49,877 nucleotides of DNA from Chlamydiota bacterium. GTDB taxonomy: Bacteria; Chlamydiota; Chlamydiia; Chlamydiales; Parachlamydiaceae. This document shows, piece by piece, positions 1 through 8,851 of this stretch (the stretch's first letter is position 1; each line of letters starts with the position of its first letter). Both the position numbers and the translations under genes were made by a program. The notes under the pieces are model-generated. The model did no database searches. It was not told the origin of the DNA and saw only the letters and a list, made by a program, of their open reading frames with translations. Location of the stretch: assembly GCA_013287465.1 (NCBI GenBank), contig JABDDS010000007.1:1-49877 (forward strand). The letters are read 5' to 3'.

Positions 1-38
1 TCGGTCTGGACCCAACAGGGTAGTACTAAGAAAGTCAC

Positions 39-70
39 GTGCTGTAGTCACCATCAAGTGACTACAGCAC
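39..70. terminator. perfect 13-bp inverted repeat (hairpin)
   Basis: GTGCTGTAGTCAC and its exact reverse complement flank a 6-base loop. No T-run follows on either strand, so it may be a hairpin terminator without a tail or a repeat end. It lies downstream of the collagen-like gene on the minus strand. Confidence 0.5.
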
Positions 71-82
71 TTACTCTTAATT

Positions 83-118
83 AGGAACTGTATAAAATGA
101 ATTAGACAGTTCCTTTTA
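83..118 (+). terminator. hairpin followed by T-run, likely terminator
   Basis: AGGAACTGT pairs with ACAGTTCCT across a 14-base loop and is followed by TTTT on the plus strand. This would end transcription entering from a gene left of the window and meet the minus-strand collagen-like gene tail to tail. Confidence 0.5.
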
Positions 119-134
119 TCCTGTGACAGGCAGT

Positions 135-884
135 TTAGAGCGCTTCCTGTAAAGTAATATTTATAGAGGCTCCTGCAGATGGATAGATGGTCCCAGCTCC
201 ATTTGGTATTGAAATAAGATTAAAGGGAGTTGTCGATACGTTTTGCAAACTCAATAAATCACCCGCATTTATTTGAATGATAACGGAACCATTAGTATGG
301 TTAAGGATTTCATCAACAGAAAGTGAAGCTGCAGCAATTACGCTACCAGGAACAACGACACCATTTTGAAATAGACCAAAAAAGAATGGTGGGGTAGGGA
401 ATATGAGAGTTGCTAACAAACCTTGGACGGTATAATCAATCTGATAAATACCTGTTCTTAAACAGAGAATCGTCCCCGCTGTCGGTGTTAAGGTAATGTC
501 AAAATCAGAAGTGATCGCATTTACTCCTTCAAATAGGACATTGTTATTTGGATTGCCTAAAATATCTACGAATTGATTTAAATTTGTATAAACATTGAGA
601 TAGGAATAAGTTCCCGGACAGCATGGCCCTTGACTGCCTTGGATACCTTGAACTCCTTGAATACCTTGAACGCCTTGAGAACCTATAGGCCCTTGAGATC
701 CTTGAGAACCGTCAAGTCCATCTAGACCGTTAGTTCCATTAAAACCATTAGTTCCGGGTACACCCGCAGGACCTTGTGGTCCCATTGCACCTTGAGGTGA
801 TTGAGGGCAGCATTCAGCACTTAATTGTGACATACCGCAACAAACGGTAAATAATCCGAGTAATATTTTTGATTTAATATTCAT
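135..884 (-). CDS. secreted collagen-like (Gly-X-Y) surface protein
   Basis: The 249-residue product starts at the ATG at 884, which has AAAGGA about 8 bases upstream; an upstream in-frame ATG at 926 lacks this. An N-terminal signal peptide ends near LSAECC. About 17 to 20 Gly-X-Y triplets follow (GPQGPAGVPG, then GIQGVQGIQG), framed by cysteine pairs (ECCP and PCCPG). The C-terminal 150 residues are rich in beta-branched residues, resembling the TNF/C1q-like trimerising heads of BclA-type exosporium proteins. Collagen-like proteins of this build usually form trimers on the cell or spore surface; here an outer surface or host-contact role is inferred. The upstream 250 bases are very AT-rich. 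Function beyond structure is unknown. Confidence 0.8.
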   Translation of the reverse strand: MNIKSKILLGLFTVCCGMSQLSAECCPQSPQGAMGPQGPAGVPGTNGFNGTNGLDGLDGSQGSQGPIGSQGVQGIQGVQGIQGSQGPCCPGTYSYLNVYTNLNQFVDILGNPNNNVLFEGVNAITSDFDITLTPTAGTILCLRTGIYQIDYTVQGLLATLIFPTPPFFFGLFQNGVVVPGSVIAAASLSVDEILNHTNGSVIIQINAGDLLSLQNVSTTPFNLISIPNGAGTIYPSAGASINITLQEAL

Positions 885-1281
885 TTTTTTTCCTTTGTTT
901 TTATTTTTATTTTGGGCCTGCTTCAACGTATTTCTTTGTGTTTATTAAAGCAATCATTATTTTTTTTATTTGTGGCAAAAAAAATATTTTTTTAACATAA
1001 TTATCTTGTGTTAAAGGCGTTGTAATTTAAAAAAAATATAATTTATCACAAAAAAATTATGATAATTTTATGAAAATTATGAAAAATTTTTCATTATGTA
1101 TAAAAATTTATAAAATATGGTAATGTCTAAAATTTAATGAAATATATTTATAGAAAATTTAGCATTACTTTAGTATTTAAGATACCTCTTAAAGGTTTAT
1201 TTTTTATTTTTTTTCACCTCTTGTCTGAACGCTGAGATTGTAAGACGAGCTGCTTTAGATGTAGGATCGGCGGTAACTAAA

Positions 1282-2166
1282 TTGACGATTGCTGATGTCG
1301 ATACGGAGACTAATCAAATCGTCAACACGTTATATCAAACAGTCCGAAGCGTTAAATTAGGTAAAGATTTGACCGCTAGCTCTGATGGTTATCTTTCTCA
1401 AGAGATTCAAAAAAAGCTGATTGATACATTAAGTGTAATGAAAACCGACACCGCTGAGTTTGCTTCTAAACAATGGTTTGGAATTGGGACTTCTGTTTTT
1501 CGTAAAGCAAAGAATGGGCTAGATTTGCTCGGTCGTATACAGAAGGAATTAGATCTGACGATTCTTTTGGTGCCCCAGATAGAAGAAGGGGAGATCGGTT
1601 TTTTTACTGCCGTAGCTGCAAGTAAAATGAATGCTGAAGATGTTAATGCGTGGGATTCTGGTTCTGCCAGTTTTCAAATTTCCACATTAACTGAAGGGCA
1701 TATAGAGATGTTTGGAGCTGAATTCGCCTACGATTCTACTTTAGAAGCTCTTTTTTCTCTTCGTGAGCAATTATTTTCTCAGAACCTTTCACCGAACTTT
1801 TTGACCATTGAAGAAGCCACTAAGCTTGCTGAAATGACATCTAAAAGACTGCCATTAGCTCCTAATTGGATCACTGATAGTCATAAAAAAATGATTGCTA
1901 TCGGGGAAAACACAAGCATTTTTTTTCTTGCTTCGGTCGTTGCTGGTCAAACCACCTATACAAAAAATCAAGTGTGGGAAGGGATTTTGAGCTTGTGTGA
2001 CAGTGGAGATGAGTGCCCTTGCTCTTTTCCAGAGCCAGGGAGGGCTGTTGTGGCGCTTGTTCTTCTTTATTCTGTTATGGATCATTGTGGAATCGACAGT
2101 GTATCATATTTTCTAACAAATGGTGGTTGTGAAGGGATTTTAACCATGCCTCGTTACTGGCAATAG
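1282..2166 (+). CDS. Ppx/GppA phosphatase-like protein, start codon uncertain
   Basis: The product resembles the ASKHA-fold exopolyphosphatase/guanosine pentaphosphate phosphatase family. The second phosphate-binding loop appears as WDSGSASFQIS near residue 124. The frame is open upstream to 1174, just after a TAG, and this upstream part encodes a hydrophobic signal-like stretch followed by RRAALDVGSAVTKL, the expected first Ppx loop. No ATG, GTG or TTG occurs in that upstream part. The first standard start is the TTG at 1282, which would delete the first loop. Either a CTG (1225) or ATT start is used, or the start codon was lost and the gene is decaying. The family acts on polyphosphate or pppGpp; an exported version would be unusual. 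Confidence 0.6.
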   Translation: MTIADVDTETNQIVNTLYQTVRSVKLGKDLTASSDGYLSQEIQKKLIDTLSVMKTDTAEFASKQWFGIGTSVFRKAKNGLDLLGRIQKELDLTILLVPQIEEGEIGFFTAVAASKMNAEDVNAWDSGSASFQISTLTEGHIEMFGAEFAYDSTLEALFSLREQLFSQNLSPNFLTIEEATKLAEMTSKRLPLAPNWITDSHKKMIAIGENTSIFFLASVVAGQTTYTKNQVWEGILSLCDSGDECPCSFPEPGRAVVALVLLYSVMDHCGIDSVSYFLTNGGCEGILTMPRYWQ

Positions 2167-2168
2167 GG

Positions 2169-4121
2169 TTAATAATTTAAATCGAAATTCATTAGGTTCC
2201 AATGGTAGATAAACCAGAAAAAGCTCATACAGGAAAGCGCTAGTAACGTATTCCAGATTTTGCTCCACAACCATCGTTGTTTATTAGCCCAACATCTAAT
2301 GCTGTTATAAATGGCTAATAGAGAGCCCAATCCTATTACTAAACCGATTCCTTGCAATGTGCGCAGCCAGAAATCGGTTCGTTGTGATAGCAGTGAAAAA
2401 TCGTTGAGCGCACTTGCTAGAATCAATAACCCCACAATGTAAATCACTATGCTAACACAAACTAGATGTACGAATATCCGTAGGCATTTGTCATGGAGGT
2501 TGAGCATGAGCGGCTTGTCGTAGTGTTTGCGAATCATTGCAGCAATTGGCCAGGATAGTAGTGTAGACAGGATAATGAATAAGCTGAGTTTGAGGATGAG
2601 ATAGTTGATGTCTTGTTTGTTGAGTATCTTATTCACTTCTTGGTAGACGATAAATGGATAATCGATATAGGCAACACGGCGTCCGCTGACATCGTTGACA
2701 AACGCTATTTTGGTCTTTCCTCCGACTTCGCGAAACACCATCGGCGCAATTTCTTGAAAGCGAAGTGGTTGTTGGTTCAATCCGTTAAAACCTGCCATTG
2801 AAATAGTATTGTCCTGTAAATTAACGGTTACGTTTTTTTGTTGGAACAATGTCGATATTGCTAAAAAAGTTGTTTCGGAGCGACGGCTGGGTTCATAATT
2901 TCCGATAACGCTTTGGAGGTCTTGGACTGTTGACGGCTTTTCATATTCTGTCGATGAACGTTCGGGAAAGTATCTGTCCATGAATTGATTAAATAAAATT
3001 CCTCTTAGGTCTATTGTAGATTGTCCAGCGCTGTTATAGGAGATAAAAAGTCCAACATTGGCATCCAAAATCAAGTGTAAGTTGCTATGAAATAGGACTG
3101 TATCTCCTCCGTGTCCAATGACGCGATGACCATTTTCTGATTGTTCGTAAAAACCAAGGCACATGGCATGCATCTCTTTGGGCCATCCTTCCTGCCTTGC
3201 GTGCATTTGCTTTGCCGTTTCTGGCTTTAGAATTTCTACGTTTCCATAATGTCCATTTTGCAGGTGCATGATCATGAAGCGCGTGATGTCTATTGCCGAT
3301 GCTGAAAGTGAACCACCAGGAGCAGTTTGGATTAACTCAAAAGGCTTTGGATTTAAAGATCCAAGGATATATCCATTGGACATCGATGCTTGAAGGGATT
3401 CTGGTAGTGGTTGCTGGAATGTGGAATGGCTCATATTAAGAGGGGTAAAAATGTGTTCTTCGACATAGTCGTTAAAATTCTGACCAGAAACGCGTTCTAC
3501 GAGGTATGCCGCCATTGTGGTTGCATAATTAGAATAGGCTGGAGTCTCTCCTGGTGGGAAGATTCTGGAAGGCATGTGTGTTTGTAAGTATTGAGAAATA
3601 GGTTGCAAATCATCTGCACAACCAACACACAAATCTTTTATAGACTCTTCAAAACCCGTCCTGTGGGTCATGATGTCGCGTAAAGTAATCGGTTTGTCAA
3701 AAGTGTTGGGAATTTTGAAATCAAGGTAATCATTCACATCTCGATCTAAGTCTAATTTACCCTGTTCCACTTGTTGCATGACTGCAGTCCAAGTGAATAA
3801 TTTTGAAATTGATCCGGGACGAAAAAGGGTTGTTTCAGGGGAGATAGGAATTTTTTTTTCCGTGTCGGCATATCCATAACCCTTAGCGAAAATTAGGGTG
3901 CCGTCTTTTACAATTGCAACGACCGCGCCTGCGATATCTGCTTGTCTAATTTGCAGAGGGACTAACCCATCGAAGAAGGCTCCAACATCCTCGGTGGTCA
4001 ATTCTTGTCCATGGGGATTTCTTTCTTCAGAAATAATTAAATTTGGGAGCGTGTCGCCGAAAATTGATGAGCAGCAAAAAAAGGCTATACAATAAAGCTG
4101 GAACAGTGTTTTATAGATCAT
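2169..4121 (-). CDS. exported serine hydrolase (class C beta-lactamase / penicillin-binding fold) with membrane C-terminus
   Basis: The 650-residue protein has a signal peptide (to about residue 22, SSIFG) and a beta-lactamase-fold domain from about 40 to 400. The SxxK nucleophile is SISK in FRPGSISKLF, the second motif is YSN (YSNYA), and HGG in GHGGD takes the KTG position. A linker domain follows, then four hydrophobic helices near the C-terminus (about residues 510-640). This layout is common in esterase EstB/PBP4*-like hydrolases anchored in the inner membrane with the catalytic part outside. The substrate could be a peptidoglycan fragment, a D-amino peptide or an ester; the sequence does not decide. 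It converges with the Ppx-like gene, 2 bases apart. Confidence 0.8.
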   Translation of the reverse strand: MIYKTLFQLYCIAFFCCSSIFGDTLPNLIISEERNPHGQELTTEDVGAFFDGLVPLQIRQADIAGAVVAIVKDGTLIFAKGYGYADTEKKIPISPETTLFRPGSISKLFTWTAVMQQVEQGKLDLDRDVNDYLDFKIPNTFDKPITLRDIMTHRTGFEESIKDLCVGCADDLQPISQYLQTHMPSRIFPPGETPAYSNYATTMAAYLVERVSGQNFNDYVEEHIFTPLNMSHSTFQQPLPESLQASMSNGYILGSLNPKPFELIQTAPGGSLSASAIDITRFMIMHLQNGHYGNVEILKPETAKQMHARQEGWPKEMHAMCLGFYEQSENGHRVIGHGGDTVLFHSNLHLILDANVGLFISYNSAGQSTIDLRGILFNQFMDRYFPERSSTEYEKPSTVQDLQSVIGNYEPSRRSETTFLAISTLFQQKNVTVNLQDNTISMAGFNGLNQQPLRFQEIAPMVFREVGGKTKIAFVNDVSGRRVAYIDYPFIVYQEVNKILNKQDINYLILKLSLFIILSTLLSWPIAAMIRKHYDKPLMLNLHDKCLRIFVHLVCVSIVIYIVGLLILASALNDFSLLSQRTDFWLRTLQGIGLVIGLGSLLAIYNSIRCWANKQRWLWSKIWNTLLALSCMSFFWFIYHWNLMNFDLNY

Positions 4122-4237
4122 TATTTTCTCTATTTTTGCTGGTAATACGCGGTTTATTTTTCAACAAAGAGAGAAAAAGTGTCAAGAAATAACGAGTGTG
4201 TTTCGGTATATGTTTTTGATTTTTAATGGAGAAAGAA

Positions 4238-4936
4238 ATGTCTAATTTTGTGCTTGTTCATGGAGGGATGATAGGAGGAAATTGTTGGAAAAAAGTCAGC
4301 AACTCTTTGAAGGAAAAACAACATACAGTGTCAGCACCAACTCTTACGGGGATAGGGGAAAGAAAACATCTAGCTCATCCGAGTGTAGATTTAAAAACGC
4401 ATGTTGAAGATGTGTTAAATACAATTTTTTATGAAGAATTGGATGACATCATTCTCGTGGGACATAGTTACGGGGGAATGGTTATTACAGGGGTGGCAGA
4501 TAAAATTCCAGAGAAAATAAAAAAACTCGTGTACGTTGCAGCTGTCCTGCCGATGAATGGAGAGAGCATGTTTGATGCTGTTGGTCCTGAAATTTCTTCC
4601 GCTCTTTTTAATAGCGCACAAGAATATAACAAATGGCTGGTGCCTCCAGGGACGCCTCAAAGCTATGGAATCGATATTCCTGAGGAGGTAAAATGGTTCA
4701 ATAGTATGTCTACTCCTCACCCGTTAAAAAGCTTTCAGCAGAAGCTATTTTTTAAAACGTCTTCTTTTAGGGAGATGAATAAAGTTTATGTTAGGTGTTT
4801 GCAGGATTCCGCTTTAACCTCTATGGCTACCCGAGCAAAAGATATGCAAATTCCCATTTATGAAATTGATACAGGGCATTTCCCTATGTTAACTTATCCG
4901 GATGCTTTGGTGAGGTTGCTAGAAGGAAAATCTTAA
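4238..4936 (+). CDS. alpha/beta hydrolase (esterase-like)
   Basis: The 232-residue product has the alpha/beta-hydrolase pattern: the oxyanion-hole FVLVHGGMIGG at the N-terminus, the nucleophile elbow GHSYGG near residue 76, and a C-terminal DTGHFPMLTYP bearing the catalytic His. It resembles the small salicylate-methylesterase / hydroxynitrile-lyase-like branch. The start at 4238 is preceded by GGAG at 6 bases; an ATG at 4226 is also in frame. It is cytosolic, since no signal peptide is present. The substrate is unknown. Confidence 0.8.
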   Translation: MSNFVLVHGGMIGGNCWKKVSNSLKEKQHTVSAPTLTGIGERKHLAHPSVDLKTHVEDVLNTIFYEELDDIILVGHSYGGMVITGVADKIPEKIKKLVYVAAVLPMNGESMFDAVGPEISSALFNSAQEYNKWLVPPGTPQSYGIDIPEEVKWFNSMSTPHPLKSFQQKLFFKTSSFREMNKVYVRCLQDSALTSMATRAKDMQIPIYEIDTGHFPMLTYPDALVRLLEGKS

Positions 4937-4981
4937 GATTATAGAATTTTTTGTGTGATAATGGTTTGTCCACGTTATTTT

Positions 4982-5044
4982 GCTACGCGAAGCGTTTGGA
5001 GTGCGAAAGTCCTCTTTCGCTTTGTCGTTTAAGATAAAGCGAAA
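4982..5044. repeat. truncated copy of palindromic MITE (CGAAGCGTTTGG family)
   Basis: This is the left arm and the beginning of the right arm of the roughly 95-bp palindrome seen in full at 31401-31494 and 47959-48055. It starts CTACGCGAAGCGTTTGG and breaks off at AAAGCGAAA, where sequence shared with the RAYT leader begins. The junction suggests one repeat inserted into or recombined with the other. Confidence 0.75.
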
Positions 5045-5092
5045 AGTCGATATTACGTCAAATACACCTTGCAGACTTGCAGGTCTGACCCC
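5042..5092. repeat. REP copy with RAYT leader, inverted relative to 7265-7315
   Basis: Positions 5068-5092 are a REP unit (CTTGCAGACTTGCAGG then TCTGACCCC). The adjoining 5042-5067 matches the leader of the RAYT gene. The whole 51-bp block is nearly the reverse complement of 7265-7315. The two blocks therefore bracket the metalloprotease gene as long inverted repeats. Confidence 0.8.
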
Positions 5093-5163
5093 GATTCCCC
5101 GATTGCTTGAATTGCGTTCGATATAGCCGCTTCAAGCGATTATATCGAACGTGACAAAATATC

Positions 5164-7140
5164 CTATTTGTAATAGATGGATAGGATATTTTGAATTTCA
5201 TTTTGAATAGCAGCACCAGCTGCATCATCAAAAAGCGGGTCCCAAACATTAAACCAGCCATAACCGTAATCTGGGTTACCGCCTGTTGGTAATTGCGGAT
5301 ATAATGCTAAATGTAATGCTCTAAAATCAGCATTATTTCGAGGAGCAATACTACCATAATGCTGAATCAAATTATAAATTTTGGTCGATTCAGGTAATCC
5401 AGCGTTTGCAATCGCAGTCTTTAACGCGACAGGATCAATTGGGTGAATCCCCCAAAAATGGATGAGAGGTGTAATGTCTTCGCCACAAATTTTCGATAAT
5501 CTAAACGTACGGCTATCTGCTGGTGCTAGTCCATCTGTCGGTGTTTTTGCAACATAATCCGCTTGCTCTTGAGCATAAAATTTCGGTAACGCATCCCAAC
5601 CGTAAAGCTCTGAAATATCTAAATATTTAGCATAACCACGAGCCTGATAGCGCATCTCATTTTTTGTGCTATTCGATGTGTCCATATTATTGTTATTTCT
5701 AAAATTCAAAGTTACCATCCATGTTTGTGCTGCTTGGTCTTTTGTCATATTGGGTTCATAACCAAAGGAAGCAAATATGCTCTCAGCATCCATTCCAAAT
5801 TGCGTAGCACCGGTGAATACAGATGGAAAGTTCACAATGGCCTCTGTTTCACCAGGGTATTGACTGCCCAGTTGAGCGTGAGATAGCTCATGAAAATCGA
5901 TGGGCCACGCTAAAGGACCAACCATCATTGGACCTATCTTAGTTTCATGGTAGATTTTATTCGGATCATAAATATGATTCACTGCGGGGTATCCAATACC
6001 ATATTCAGAATGGGCGATGGATACATCCACACCCATAAACAATACAGTACGACCTCGATCGCTTGGATAGCCATAAAATGCTGATTCACCATCCATTCCC
6101 TTATCCCAATTGATCATTAATCCCTCTGCATCGTCGTAAGCGTAAACATAACTACGAGGAACATTCATCATGAATTTGTCAGTTTCAAAATCTGCCCACG
6201 GTGCGGGATTGGTTCTTACGGCTTTCCAATCATCGTTAGTCATGGAATAAGTAGACGTTCTTGAAAAATAAGGAGCTTTAATGACGTTATCTATTGTAAC
6301 TTCTACTACCCCTAAATTGGCAAGAGTTGGAACAATAATATAAATACCACCTCCGAAAGGATTGGCAACGCGCGTCGTGGTTGCTGTAATAGGAAATAAA
6401 TTGGTAACTCGGTCAAACCGATTAACGAGGGATTTGACTGATTTATCCCATGTATGTGCACCTACTAAGATAGAAAATCCAGCATTTACCATACTTTCAG
6501 GTACCATGACATCAGCGATACTTCCAGGGGCTAAGTAAAGTCCTGTTGGTCTGCGCACCGGATCGGTGGAATGAGAAAAAGGCTTTCCCCATGGCGTGGT
6601 CAATGTGGCATTAATTAGTACTGTATAAGCGATAGTTGGGTCTGCCGGAGGAGTGGTAGGTCCTGGAAAATAGGCGGAAGTCTTAAACGCTTTACCCTGT
6701 AGCAAATCATCATAAGCATCAATTGATGCAGGAGTATAAATAGCATCAAACATACCTTGTTGAACGGTAAAAATGGCACGCGTTATAGCTAAGCCATCGG
6801 GAGTGGTCGGTGTTCGAGGAAACCCCTTTTTGGTGTTAGTACTTAAGAAAATAGGTCCTTTAAGCGTGTCATATTGATCAACTAATTCAAACGCACTTGT
6901 TATGAGGCTTGAACTTGTATTCAGTGCTAATGCATTATTTTGAAAAAGCACACTTTGTTGATCAATTTGCTGCTCCGTCAATGGGGCAACACCGGTTAAA
7001 TGATTGGTCAAAGCATTCATCACATTAATTAGAACATCGGGTGAGGGTGGCGTATCTGCCATAGCGATGTTTACTTTGAAAAATGAAATCAAAGTGAACA
7101 GGATCACTGATAATGAGAACTTTAGCATAGTGTTATTCAT
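5164..7140 (-). CDS. secreted M60/enhancin-like zinc metalloprotease
   Basis: The 658-residue protein has a clear signal peptide (hydrophobic core then AMADTPP). The zinc site HELSH (in DFHELSHAQLG, about residue 421) is followed 10 or so residues later by GETEAIVN, giving HExxH...E as in M60-like (enhancin) gluzincins. This family cleaves mucin-type glycoproteins and is found in mucosal commensals, pathogens and insect viruses. The N-terminal 300 residues fit the accessory region of such enzymes. The start has AAGGATGG upstream. The product would be secreted or surface-exposed, and host glycoprotein cleavage is an inference. The gene stands alone between inverted repeats (5042-5092 and 7265-7315), which suggests acquisition or mobilisation. 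Confidence 0.8.
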   Translation of the reverse strand: MNNTMLKFSLSVILFTLISFFKVNIAMADTPPSPDVLINVMNALTNHLTGVAPLTEQQIDQQSVLFQNNALALNTSSSLITSAFELVDQYDTLKGPIFLSTNTKKGFPRTPTTPDGLAITRAIFTVQQGMFDAIYTPASIDAYDDLLQGKAFKTSAYFPGPTTPPADPTIAYTVLINATLTTPWGKPFSHSTDPVRRPTGLYLAPGSIADVMVPESMVNAGFSILVGAHTWDKSVKSLVNRFDRVTNLFPITATTTRVANPFGGGIYIIVPTLANLGVVEVTIDNVIKAPYFSRTSTYSMTNDDWKAVRTNPAPWADFETDKFMMNVPRSYVYAYDDAEGLMINWDKGMDGESAFYGYPSDRGRTVLFMGVDVSIAHSEYGIGYPAVNHIYDPNKIYHETKIGPMMVGPLAWPIDFHELSHAQLGSQYPGETEAIVNFPSVFTGATQFGMDAESIFASFGYEPNMTKDQAAQTWMVTLNFRNNNNMDTSNSTKNEMRYQARGYAKYLDISELYGWDALPKFYAQEQADYVAKTPTDGLAPADSRTFRLSKICGEDITPLIHFWGIHPIDPVALKTAIANAGLPESTKIYNLIQHYGSIAPRNNADFRALHLALYPQLPTGGNPDYGYGWFNVWDPLFDDAAGAAIQNEIQNILSIYYK

Positions 7141-7240
7141 AAACCATCCTTGTTAAAGGGTTAAAAACTTTTTATATACGACTGAATTAATTTAAACAAC
7201 ATTTTTTTTAGTTCTACCGAACATGATCAAAAATAGGGGG

Positions 7241-7289
7241 TAGGGGTCAGGCCTGGAAGGGGTAGGGGTCAGGCCTGGAAGTCTGCAAG
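7241..7289. repeat. REP units upstream of RAYT (one partial, one full)
   Basis: A partial unit (7241-7258) is followed by a full one (7265-7289), both in the GGGGTCAGGCCTGGAAG orientation. They differ from the commonest version at a few bases (GGCCTGG for GACCTGC). Together with 7839-7863 they bound the transposase gene as inverted ends. Confidence 0.8.
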
Positions 7290-7354
7290 ATGTATTTGAC
7301 GTAATATCGACTTTTTGATAGAAAGACTTTATTGAATTTTAGAAGAGGTGAAAC

Positions 7355-7859
7355 ATGGCAAGAAAATTAAGATATCACCTGTCCGGAGCTTTCTATCATG
7401 TGATGTTAAGAGGTAATGACGGACAAAAGATCTTTTTTAATGATGGCGATCGATGCCGCATGTGTTTGTTAATTCAGCAAGGAGTAGAAAGATATGGATA
7501 TCGTATCCATGCTTTCTGTTTGATGAGCAATCATATTCATCTTTTAGTGCAGGTAAATAGCATCCCTCTTATTAGTTATGATAAATGCTGCATGTGAAGT
7601 ATTCGGAGTAGATAAGACGATGATTTTTTCTAATAGCCAAGAGAGAAGACTTTCTGTGGCGAGAGGTGCGATCGTTTTACACGCACAGGAAAGTGGAATT
7701 TCTCTTGAAGAAATCGCCAAAGTTTTGGCAAGAGATGGTAGTACAATAAGTAGTTTAAAGAGACGATTTCTTGCCAAGTACAGCCATTGTGATGTTTTAC
7801 AACAACAAGTTAAAAAGTTGAGAGAGAAAGCGCATCAACTTGCAGACTTGCAGGCCTGA
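7355..7859 (+). pseudogene. decayed REP-associated tyrosine transposase (RAYT, Y1/IS200-like)
   Basis: The first part (7355-7597) encodes the Y1 transposase N-terminus: ARKLRYHLSGAFYHVMLRGN, then the HUH-type metal motif HIHLLVQV, and then stops. The second part (7578-7859, a different frame) encodes the typical C-terminal DnaA-like helix-turn-helix region (SLEEIAKVLARDGSTIS). The roughly 100-residue middle, including the catalytic tyrosine, is missing, so the gene is inactive by frameshift plus deletion. RAYTs mobilise or maintain REP sequences. The last codons (HQLADLQA and stop) lie inside a REP unit, tying this gene to the repeat family. The start has GAGGTG at good spacing. Confidence 0.85.
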
Positions 7860-7910
7860 CCCCCAATCCTGACCCCCAATCTCAACTTGCAGACTTGCAG
7901 GCCTGACCCC
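7839..7910. repeat. two REP units downstream of RAYT
   Basis: Units at 7839-7863 and 7886-7910 read CTTGCAGACTTGCAGGCC then TGACCCC, inverted relative to the units upstream of the transposase. A degenerate CCTGACCCCCAATC piece lies between them. The first unit encodes the end of the RAYT frame. Confidence 0.85.
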
Positions 7911-7933
7911 CAATCCTTAAGCAGAATAAGTCG

Positions 7934-8503
7934 TTAAAGGTATTTGACTTCCCAGTTAAGGCCGTTATAGAAGAAATGGGCAAGAGTGCAGTTTTCTAAG
8001 TCTGCGACGAGGGTTCCATCAGGTTTGTAGATTGGCAATTCCATGACATATAGCAAAGCACCCCAAATAAAGCCGTGAGCGACAACAAGCAAGGGGTTTT
8101 CATATGTTTTGAGCCACTTATTGAGAGAACTGATAATTCTTTGAACGAATTCTTTTTTTGATTCGCCATCGGGCACTGGAACATCGTAGGGGAGGTCAAC
8201 GACATATTCTGTCACACCCTTATCTTCTTTGCCCTCAAAAATACCAAGCTCAAATTCTCTTAAGTTTTCATCGATGTCTGGAATCCCAGACCATGCGATT
8301 TCAGCTGTCTTTAGAGCTCGGATCATGGGACTAGAAATGACATGTTTGATTCCAGCAGCCAGTATTTTGTCTTTCAAGCTAAAAGCTTGTGCTATTCCTT
8401 TTTCTGTTAATGGACTATCGGTTTTACCGCCAGCGACGAGCTTTTTTTGATTGTGTTCTGATTCTCCGTGACGAACAAAATAGAATGATTTTTTCTCAAG
8501 CAT
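7934..8503 (-). CDS. histidine phosphatase family protein (phosphoglycerate-mutase-like)
   Basis: The 189-residue product has the RHGESEHN phosphohistidine motif near residue 11, a second conserved ISSPMIRALKTAE segment, and LLVVAHGFIWG carrying the second catalytic His. This fits the small broad-specificity phosphatase branch (CobC/PhoE/GpmB-like) rather than a true dPGM, which is about 250 residues. It is cytosolic; the substrate is not determinable. It stands alone, ending next to the REP cluster. Confidence 0.85.
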   Translation of the reverse strand: MLEKKSFYFVRHGESEHNQKKLVAGGKTDSPLTEKGIAQAFSLKDKILAAGIKHVISSPMIRALKTAEIAWSGIPDIDENLREFELGIFEGKEDKGVTEYVVDLPYDVPVPDGESKKEFVQRIISSLNKWLKTYENPLLVVAHGFIWGALLYVMELPIYKPDGTLVADLENCTLAHFFYNGLNWEVKYL

Positions 8504-8610
8504 AGCTGACTCGTATGTTTGGTATAAACACTATGGTAACACTTCAACGGTGTTAAAGAAAGGAAATTTGTGCTAGAATCTTCTTTTTTTAAGAGAGGAG
8601 CTTAAACATC

Positions 8611-8836
8611 ATGAAGGATTCAAGTGACAACGAAAAGCTAGAGACAAAACTGTTGATTACTTTCCCTAAAAGCAGTTAGCAGCGCACATGATGAAGGCTC
8701 CGATTCGCTTTTTCAAGCACAACAACAATTTATTACCATTCTTTGTACATTAGCTGATAAAATCGAAGAAAATCCAGAAAATTTGGACCTCCAGAAAGTT
8801 CTTAACATTTGGAGTATTTCCTGTTTTAAAACATGA
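8611..8836 (+). pseudogene. small frameshifted gene of unknown function
   Basis: The ATG at 8611 (GAGGAG upstream) opens MKDSSDNEKLETKLLITFP, then meets TAG at once. Shifting frame by one base at the AAAAG run near 8673 gives KAVSSAHDEGSDSLFQAQQQ and continues to a TGA at 8834-8836, for about 75 residues in all. The second half is helical and soluble. The codon-like quality in both halves suggests a recent indel. No family is recognised. It sits 16 bases upstream of dinB and may have been its operon partner. Confidence 0.55.
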
Positions 8837-8851
8837 CGAATCCTGAGGAAT

